A stretch of 42,536 nt of DNA, taken from Saccoglossus kowalevskii. Its lineage: Eukaryota; Hemichordata; Enteropneusta; Harrimaniidae. The notes under the pieces were generated by a model. It worked only from the letters and a program-made list of their open reading frames with translations. It ran no database searches and was not told where the DNA came from. Below, in pieces: positions 36,664-42,536 of the stretch. The stretch is taken from contig NW_003110126.1 in the NCBI RefSeq assembly GCF_000003605.2, positions 1 to 42,536 on the forward strand, in the 5' to 3' direction. The position numbers and the translations under genes are program-made. Within the stretch, counting starts at the first letter, position 1, and each line of letters starts with the position of its first letter.

Positions 36664-37282
36664 TTAGTCTAGAAGACGTATTCCAGTTTCTGTAGTGCAG
36701 TAAAGTAGAAGACTTATTCCAAATTTCTGTAGTGCTGTACAGTAGAAGACATATTCCAATTTCTGTAGTGCAGTAAAATAAAAGACATCTTCCAGTTTCT
36801 GCAGTGCAGTACAATAGAAGACATATTCCAGTTTCTGTAGTGAAGTACAATAGGAGACATATTCCAGTTTCTGTAGTGCTGTACAATAGAAGACATATTC
36901 CAGTTTCTGTAGTGCGGTACAATAGAAAACATATACCAGTTTCTGTAGTGCGGTACAATGGAAGACATATTCCAGATTCTGTAGTACATTACATTAGGAG
37001 ACATATTCCTGTTTCTGTAGTGCTGTACAATATAAGAAATATTCCAGCTTCTGTAGTGCAGTACAATAGAAGACATATTCCAGTGTCTGTTGGGCAGGAC
37101 AATAGAAGACATATTCCAGTTTCTGTAATGCAGTACAATAAAAGACATATTCCAATTTCTGTAATGCGGCACAATAGAAGACATATTCCAGTTTCTGTAG
37201 TGCAATACAATAGAAGACATCTTCCAGTTTCTGTAGTGCTGTACAATAAAGGACATATTCCAGTTTCTAAAGTGCAGTAAAC
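36664..37282. repeat. Higher-order block 37 (17 units, +1 bp)
   Basis: 619 bp, a copy of 30,798-31,416. It has been modified between about 37,020 and 37,100, where CTGTACAATATAAGAAAT and TTGGGCAGGAC units replace the other copy's units. It ends AAACTTAGTC. Confidence 0.87.
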
Positions 37283-37613
37283 TTAGTCTAGAAGACATAT
37301 TCCAGTTTCTGTAGCGCAGTACAATAGAAGACGTATTCCAGGTTCTGTAGTGCAGTAAAGTAGAAGACATATTCCAGTTTCTGTAGTGCTGTACAATAGA
37401 AGACATATACCAATTTCTGTAGTGCGGTAGAATAGAAGAGGTATTCCAGTTTCTGTAGTGCAGTACACTAGGAGACATATTCCAAATTTCTGTAGTGCTG
37501 TAGAATAGAAGACATATTCCAGTTTCTGTAGTGCAGTACATAGAAGACATCTTCCAGTTTCTGTAGTGCTGTACAATAAAGGACATATTCCAGTTTCAAA
37601 AGTGCAGTAAACT
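37283..37613. repeat. Higher-order block 38 (9 units, +1 bp)
   Basis: 331 bp, related to 7,404-7,733 through CAGTACACTAGG and TTTCAAAAGTGC. Indels: CCAAATTTC (+1) near 37,483, GTACATAGAAG (-1) near 37,538, and an extra T in AACTTTAGTC (+1). CCAGGTTCTG near 37,338 and CTGTAGAATAG near 37,499 are private. Confidence 0.86.
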
Positions 37614-39983
37614 TTAGTCTATAAAACATATTCCAGCTTTAGTATCGCAGTAAAATTGAAGACATATTCCAGTTTCTTTAGTGCAGTACAATAGAAGACA
37701 TATTCTGCTTCTGTAGTGCAGTACAGTAGAAGACATATTCCAGTTTCTGTAGTGCAGCACAATGGAAGACATATTCCAGTTTCTGTAGTGCAGTACAATA
37801 GAAGACATATTCCTGTTTCACTAGTGCAGTACAATAGAAGACATATTCCTGCTTCTGTAGTGCAGTACAATAGAAGACATATTCCAGTTTCTGTAGTGCA
37901 GCACAATGGAAGACATATTCCAGTTTCTGTAGTGCAGTACAATAGAAGACATATTCCAGTTTCTGTATAATAGAAGACATATTCCAGTTTCTGTAGTGCG
38001 CTACAATAGAAGACACATTCCAGTTTCTGTAGTGCAGTACAATAGAAAACATATACCAGTTTCTGTAGTGCGGTACAATAGGAGATATATTCCAGTTTCT
38101 GTAGTGCTGTACAATAAGAGACATATACCAGTTTTTGTAGTGCTGTACAATAGAAGACATATTCCAGTTTCTGTAGTGCAGTACAATAGGAGACATATTC
38201 CAGTTTCTGTAGTGCTGTACTATAGAAGACATATTCCAGTTTCTGTAGTGCAGTACAATTGGAGACATATTCCAGTTTCTGTAGTGCTGTACAATAGAAG
38301 ACATATTCCAGTTTCTGTAGTGCGGTACAATAGAAAATATATCCCAGTTTCTGTAGTGCAGTACATTAAAAGACATATTCCAGTTTCTGTAGTGCTGTCC
38401 AATAGAAGACATATTCCAGTTTCTGTAGTGCGGTACAATAGAAGACATATACCAGTTTCTGTAGTGCAGTACATTAAAAGACATATTCCAGTTTCTGTAG
38501 TGCTGTACAATATAAGACATATTCCAGTTTCTGTAGTGCAGTACAATAGGAGACATATTCCAGTTTCTGTAGTGCTGTACAATAGAAGACATATTCCCGT
38601 TTCTGTAGTGCGGTACAATAGAAAACATATACCAGTTTCTGTAGTGCGGTACAATAGGAGACATATTCCAGTTTCTGTAGTGCTGTACAATAGGAGACAT
38701 ATTCCAGTTTCTGTAGTGCTGTACAATAGAAGACATATTCCAGTTTCTGTAGTGCAGTACAATAGGAGACATATTCCAGTTTCTGTAGTGCTGTACAATA
38801 GAAGACATATTCCAGTTTCTGTAGTGCGGTACAATAGAAAACATATACCAGTTTCTGTAGTGCAGTACATTAAACGACATATTCCAGTTTCTGTAGTGCT
38901 GTACAATAGAAGACATATTCCAGTTTGTGTAGTGCGGTAAAATGGAAGACATATACCAGTTTCTGTAGTGCAGTACATTAAAAACATATTCCAGTTTCTG
39001 TAGTGCTGTACAATAGAAGACATATTCCAGTTTCTGTAGTGCGGTGCAATAGAAGACACATCCCAGTTTCTGTAGTGCAGTACAATAGAAGACATATTCC
39101 AGTTTCTGTAGTGCAGTACAATAGAAAACATATACCAGTTTATGTAGTGCGGTACAATGGAAGACATATTCCAGATTCTGTAGTGCAGTACATTCGAGAC
39201 ATATTCGTGTTTCTGTAGTGCAGTACAATAGAAGACATATTCCAGCTTCTGTAGTGCAGTACAATAGAAGACATATTCCAGTTTCTGTTGTGCTGTACAA
39301 TAGAAGACATATTCCAGTTTCTGTAGTGTAGTGCAATAGGAGACATATTCCAGTTTCTCTAGTGCAGTACAATAGAAGACATATTCCTGCTTCTGTAGTG
39401 CAGTACAATAGAAGAAATATTCCAGTTTCTGTAGTGCAGCACAATGGAAGACATATTCCAATTTCTGTAGTGCAGTACAATAGAAGACATATTCCAGTTT
39501 CTGTAGTGCGGTATAATAGAAGACATATCCAGTTTCTGTAGTGCGATACAATAGAAGACACATTCCAGTTTCTGTAGTGCAGTACAATAGAAGACATATA
39601 CCAGTTTCTGTAGTGCAGTACATTAGAAGACATATTCCAGTTGCTGTAGTGCTGTACAATAGAAGACATATTCCAGTTTCTGTAGTGCGGTACGATAGAA
39701 GACACATCCCAATTTCTGTAGGGCAGTACAATAGAAGACATATACCAGTTTCTGTAGTGCAGTACATTAGAAGACATATTCCAGTTGCTGTAGTGCTGTA
39801 CAATAGAAGACATATTCCAGTTTCTGTAGTGCAGTACAATAGAAGACATATTCCAGTTTCTGTAGTGCTGTACAATAGAAGACATATTCCAGTTTCTGTA
39901 GTGCGGTACGATAGAAGACACATCCCAATTTCTGTAGGGCAGTACAATAAAGGACATATTCCAGTTTCTAAAGTGCAGTACAC
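37614..39983. repeat. Higher-order block 39 (66 units, -12 bp), degenerate start and mosaic
   Basis: 2,370 bp. The first 400 bp are the most divergent in the window. The marker reads TCTATAAAAC, the next unit has CCAGCTTTAGTATCGCAG, then AAAATTGAAG and TTTCTTTAGTG. An 8-bp deletion (TTTCTGTATAATAG) lies near 37,963. Single-base deletions are near 37,704, 38,977, 39,193 and 39,528. About 38,210-39,190 matches 4,285-5,265, and 39,362-39,947 matches 8,490-9,075. It then joins block-40 type sequence. Confidence 0.87.
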
Positions 39984-41249
39984 TTAGTCTGGAAGACATA
40001 TTCCAGTTTCAGTAGCGCAGTACAATAGAAGACGTATTCCAGTTTCTATAGTGCAGTAAAGTAGAAGACATATTCCAGTTTCTGTAGTGCTGTACAATAG
40101 AAGACATATACCAATTTCTGTAGTGCGGTAGAATAGAAGAGGTATTCCAGTTTCTGTAGTGCAGTACAATAGGAGACATATTCCAGTTTCTGTAGTGCTG
40201 TACAATAGAAGACATATTCCAGTTTCTGTAGTGCTGTACAATAGAAGACATATTTCAGTTTCTGTAGTGCGGTACGATAGAAGACACATCCCAATTTCTG
40301 TAGGGCAGTACAATAGAAGACATATTCCAGTTTTTGTAGTGCAGTACAATAGGAGACATATTCCAGTTTCTGTAGTGCTGTACAATAGAAGACATATTCC
40401 AGTTTCTGTAGTGCGGTACAATAGAAAACATATTCCAGTTTCTGTAGTGCTGTACAATAGAAGACATATTTCAGTTTCTGTAGTGCGGTACGATAGAAGA
40501 CACATCCCAATTTCTGTAGGGCAGTACAATAGAAGACATATTCCAGTTTTTGTAGTGCAGTACAATAGGAGACATATTCCAGTTTCTGTAGTGCTGTACA
40601 ATAGAAGACATATTCCAGTTTCTGTAGTGCGGTACAATAGAAAACATATTCCAGTTTCTGTAGTGCTGTACAATAGAAGACATATTCCAGATTGTGTAGT
40701 GCGGTACAATAGAGGACATATACCAGTTTCTGTAGTGCAGTACATTAAAAGACATATTCCAGTTTCTGTAGTGCTGTACAATAGAAGACATATTCCAGTT
40801 TCTGTAGTGCGGTACATTAGAAGACACATCCCAGTTTCTGTAGTGCAGTACAATAGAAGACATATTCCAGTTTCTGTAGTGCAGTACAATAGAAAACATA
40901 TACCAGTTTATGTAGTGCGGTACAATGGAAGACATATTCCAGATTCTGTAGTGCAGTACATTAGGAGACATATTCCTGTTTCTGTAGTGCAGTACAATAG
41001 AAGACATATTCCAGCTTCTGTAGTGCAGTACAATAGAAGACATATTCCAGTTTCTGTAGTACAGCACAATAGAAGACATATTCCAGTTTCTGTAATGCAG
41101 TACAATAAAAGACATATTCCAATTTCTGTAAAGCGGCACAATAGAAGACATATTCCAGTTTCTGTAGTGCAGTACAATAGAAGACATCTTCCAGTTTCTG
41201 TAGTGCTGTACAATAAAGGACATATTCCAGTTTCTAAAGTGCAGTACAC
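39984..41249. repeat. Higher-order block 40 (35 units), right copy of the 17,703-offset duplication
   Basis: 1,266 bp, matching 22,281-23,546. The two 216-bp CGATAG cycles start at 40,270 and 40,486. CCAGATTGTG near 40,690 replaces CCAGTTTGTG of the other copy. Confidence 0.9.
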
Positions 41250-42536
41250 TTAGTCTAGAAGACATATTCCAGTTTCTGTAGCGCAGTACAATAGAAGACG
41301 TATTCCAGTTTCTGTAGTGCAGTAAAGTAGATGACATATTCCAGTTTCTGTAGTGCTGTACAATAGAAGACATATACCAATTTCTGTAGTGCGGTAGAAT
41401 AGAAGAGGTATTCCAGTTTCTGTAGTGCAGTACAGTAGGAGACATATTCCAATTTCTGTAGTGCTGTACAGTAGAAGACATATTCCAATTTCTGTAGTGC
41501 AGTACAATAAAAGACATCTTCCAGTTTCTGTAGTGCAGTACAATAGAAGACATATTCCAGTTTCTGTAGTGCAGTACAATAGGAGACATATTCCAGTTTC
41601 TGTAGTGCTGTACAATAGAAGACATATTCCAGTTTCTGTAGTGCGGTACAATAGAAAACATATACCAGTTTCTGTAGTGCAGTACAATAGAAGACATATT
41701 CCAGTTTCTGTAGTGCAGTAAAATAGGAGACATATTCCAGTTTCTGTAGTGCTGTACAATAGAAGACATATTCCAGTTTCTGTAGTGCGGTACAATAGGA
41801 AACATATACCAGTTTTTGTAGTGCAGTACATTGAAAGACATATTCCAGTTTCTGTAGTGCTGTACAATAGAAGACATATTCCAGTTTCTGTAGTGCGGTA
41901 CAATAGAAGACATATACCAGTTTCTGTAGTGCAGTACATTAAAAGACATATTCCAGTTTCTGTAGTGCTGTACAATAGAAGACATATTCCAGTTTCTGTA
42001 GTGCAGTACAATAGGAGACATATTCCAATTTCTGTAGTGCTGTACAATAGAAGACATATTCCAGTTTCTGTAGTGCGGTACAATAGAAAATATATACCAG
42101 TTTCTGTTGTGCGGTACAATAGGAGACATATTCCAGTTTCTGTAGTGCTGTACAATAGGAGACATATTCCAGTTTCTGTAGTGCTGTACAATAGAAGACA
42201 TATTCCAGTTTCTGTAGTGTAGTGCAATAGGAGACATATTCCAGTTTCTGTAGTGCTGTACAATAGAAGACATATTCCAGTTTCTGTAGTGCGGTACAAT
42301 AGAAAACATATACCAGTTTCTGTAGTGCAGTACATTAAAAGACATATTCCAGTTTCTGTAGTGCTATACAATAGAAGACATATACCAATTTCTGTAGTGC
42401 GGTAGAATAGAAGAGGTATTCCAGTTTCTGTAGTGCAGTACACTAGGAGACATATTCCAATTTCTGTAGTGCTGTACAACAGAAGACATATTCCAATTTC
42501 TGTAGTGCAGTACAATAAAAGACATCTTCCAGTGTC
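41250..42536. repeat. Partial higher-order block 41 (cut by window end)
   Basis: 1,287 bp with no further marker. 41,250-42,245 matches 14,565-15,560 (offset 26,685), and the first 250 bp also match 23,547-23,797 including AGTAGATGACAT. Near 42,365 a CTATACAATAG unit joins to a block-start type stretch (CCAATTTC, CGGTAGAATAG, CAGTACACTAGG) without a marker, so a further junction lies there. The array runs off the window. Confidence 0.86.

Larger units (their letters stand above)
1144..38990. repeat. Linked variant pair: CGGTAAAAT unit followed by a 35-bp CATTAAAAACAT unit (7 copies)
   Basis: A 35-bp unit lacking one base (CATTAAAAACAT instead of CATTAAAAGACAT) occurs at about 1,183, 3,103, 5,051, 6,497, 12,763, 13,988 and 38,977. 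Each is directly preceded by a unit reading CGGTAAAAT (AGAAG or, at 38,940, GGAAG) in place of CGGTACAAT. The pair always travels together, which indicates one ancestral haplotype copied to seven places. Each copy shifts the 36-bp register by -1, and this deletion accounts exactly for block lengths such as 1,841 and 1,445 bp. Confidence 0.88.
350..41260. repeat. 42-bp marker unit (L unit), 41 copies, defining higher-order blocks
   Basis: The L unit is a 36-bp unit with 6 extra bases, reading ACTTAGTCTAGAAG where others read ACAATAGAAG. TTAGTC starts at 350, 1653, 2091 (TAAGTC), 3680, 5521, 6966, 7404, 7734, 7956, 9796, 11422, 11644, 14565, 16119, 17241, 17967, 19485, 20607, 21585, 21987, 22281, 23547, 24165, 24567, 24862, 25768, 26494, 27472, 28450, 29676, 30798, 31417, 32932, 34666, 34888, 36442, 36664, 37283, 37614, 39984 and 41250. 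Most are preceded by an AATAAAGGACATATTCC unit ending TTTCTAAAG, and followed by GTAGCGCAG and then often a GACGTATTCC unit, so the marker lies in a conserved composite of about five units. TCTAGA is changed to TCTGGA at 22,281 and 39,984 and to TCTATA at 37,614. The reading-frame stop at the L unit ends most plus-frame open stretches. The 6-bp insertion most likely arose once and spread by array turnover. Confidence 0.93.
1..42536. repeat. 36-bp satellite DNA array, head to tail, filling the window
   Basis: Every stretch I read is a copy of a 36-bp unit; a representative one is 11,821-11,856. Its most constant cores are GAAGACATATTCC and AGTTTCTGTAGTGC, separated by a variable triplet plus TACAATA. 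All units point the same way and no inversion was seen. Only one plus frame is open (repeated 12-residue word YNRRHIPVSVVQ), while all three minus frames are open (TTETGICLLLYC, HYRNWNMSSIVL, ALQKLEYVFYCT). This explains the dense overlapping open frames without coding. Most units carry GTAC, and most carry GAAGAC. There is no poly-A tail, target-site duplication, terminal repeat or unique insert. The organisation is that of eukaryotic satellite DNA; I do not recognise the family and cannot assign a species. Confidence 0.97.

Noticed and set aside
33752-36958. Very long minus-strand open frame (over 1,000 codons) as a repeat-protein gene
   Set aside because: The frame changes the encoded repeat word at an indel yet remains open, all three minus frames are open over most of the window, and there is no non-repeat start, end, promoter or splice context.
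350-41260. Marker unit as a transposon end or insertion site
   Set aside because: The 6 extra bases lie inside an otherwise normal unit, without terminal repeats or a target-site duplication; a small insertion spread by array turnover is enough.
1-42536. CRISPR array (36-bp repeats)
   Set aside because: The 36-bp units abut directly with no spacers, their number and divergence are far beyond a CRISPR array, and there are no cas genes.
1-42536. Bacterial or phage sequence
   Set aside because: No gene-like segment, ribosome binding context or operon appears in 42.5 kb; a homogeneous array this long with higher-order structure is not known to me from bacteria.
1-42536. CENP-B box in the unit
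   Set aside because: The CENP-B consensus needs TTCG followed by a CGGG core. The unit has TTCC or, rarely, TTCG as in ATTCGTG, with no CGGG at the right distance.
1-42536. Heat-shock elements from the GAA...TTC pattern in each unit
   Set aside because: GAA and TTC in GAAGACATATTCC are 6 bases apart, which does not fit the 5-bp repeat geometry of nGAAnnTTCn.
1-42536. Telomere or subtelomere short repeats, tRNA or rRNA genes
   Set aside because: No run of short telomeric motifs and no non-satellite stretch long enough for an RNA gene was found.

Overview
The whole window is one uninterrupted tandem (satellite) array. The basic unit is 36 bp, all units run head to tail in the same orientation, and I find no gene, RNA gene, transposon or unique-sequence island in it. 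A representative unit is 11,821-11,856 (13 of 36 bases are G or C). By hand count there are about 1,176 units. No species can be named from this sequence. A gene-free array of more than 42 kb with several levels of repeat organisation points to a eukaryotic nuclear chromosome, for example centromeric, pericentromeric or subtelomeric heterochromatin; that location is inference.

The array has several nested levels. (1) The 36-bp unit varies mainly at one triplet after GTAGTG (CAG, CTG or CGG), at the purine run (AGAAGAC, AGGAGAC, AGAAAAC, TTAAAAGAC) and at ATTCC/ATACC/ATCCC. (2) In many stretches the CAG-, CTG- and CGG-type units cycle in order, giving a 108-bp trimer. (3) A longer 42-bp variant carrying the insertion-bearing motif ACTTAGTCTAGAAG occurs 41 times and divides the window into 40 complete higher-order blocks and two partial ones, from 222 bp (6 units) to 2,921 bp (81 units); full-looking blocks are 1.4-1.8 kb. 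(4) Blocks are duplicated as larger segments 1.2 kb to about 34 kb apart, with shared private mutations. Examples are 4,140-5,580 with 5,585-7,025; 9,385-12,640 with 32,521-35,884; 15,905-17,367 with 19,271-20,733; and 22,240-23,797 with 39,943-41,500.

The 36-bp register is kept almost perfectly. Between the first and last marker units, 1,130 units plus forty 6-bp insertions plus 29 small indels that I could locate account exactly for the 40,900 bp. The long open reading frames are a by-product. A 36-bp period is a multiple of three, the unit has no stop in one plus frame and in all three minus frames, and the largest minus-strand frames pass through indels into a different repeated peptide without stopping. 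No protein is annotated.

Layout: 1-7,955 is the first group of blocks, with the 1,445-bp tandem duplication. 7,956-9,795 holds the CGATAG/TAGGGCAG sub-array. 9,796-14,564 has long blocks with a 1,225-bp tandem duplication. 14,565-21,584 has the 3,366-bp-offset duplication. 21,585-29,675 is a series of mostly short related blocks. 29,676-37,613 repeats the organisation of 9.4-12.6 kb. 37,614-39,983 is the most irregular stretch and is a mosaic. 39,984-42,536 repeats 22.3-23.8 kb and then 14.6-15.6 kb.
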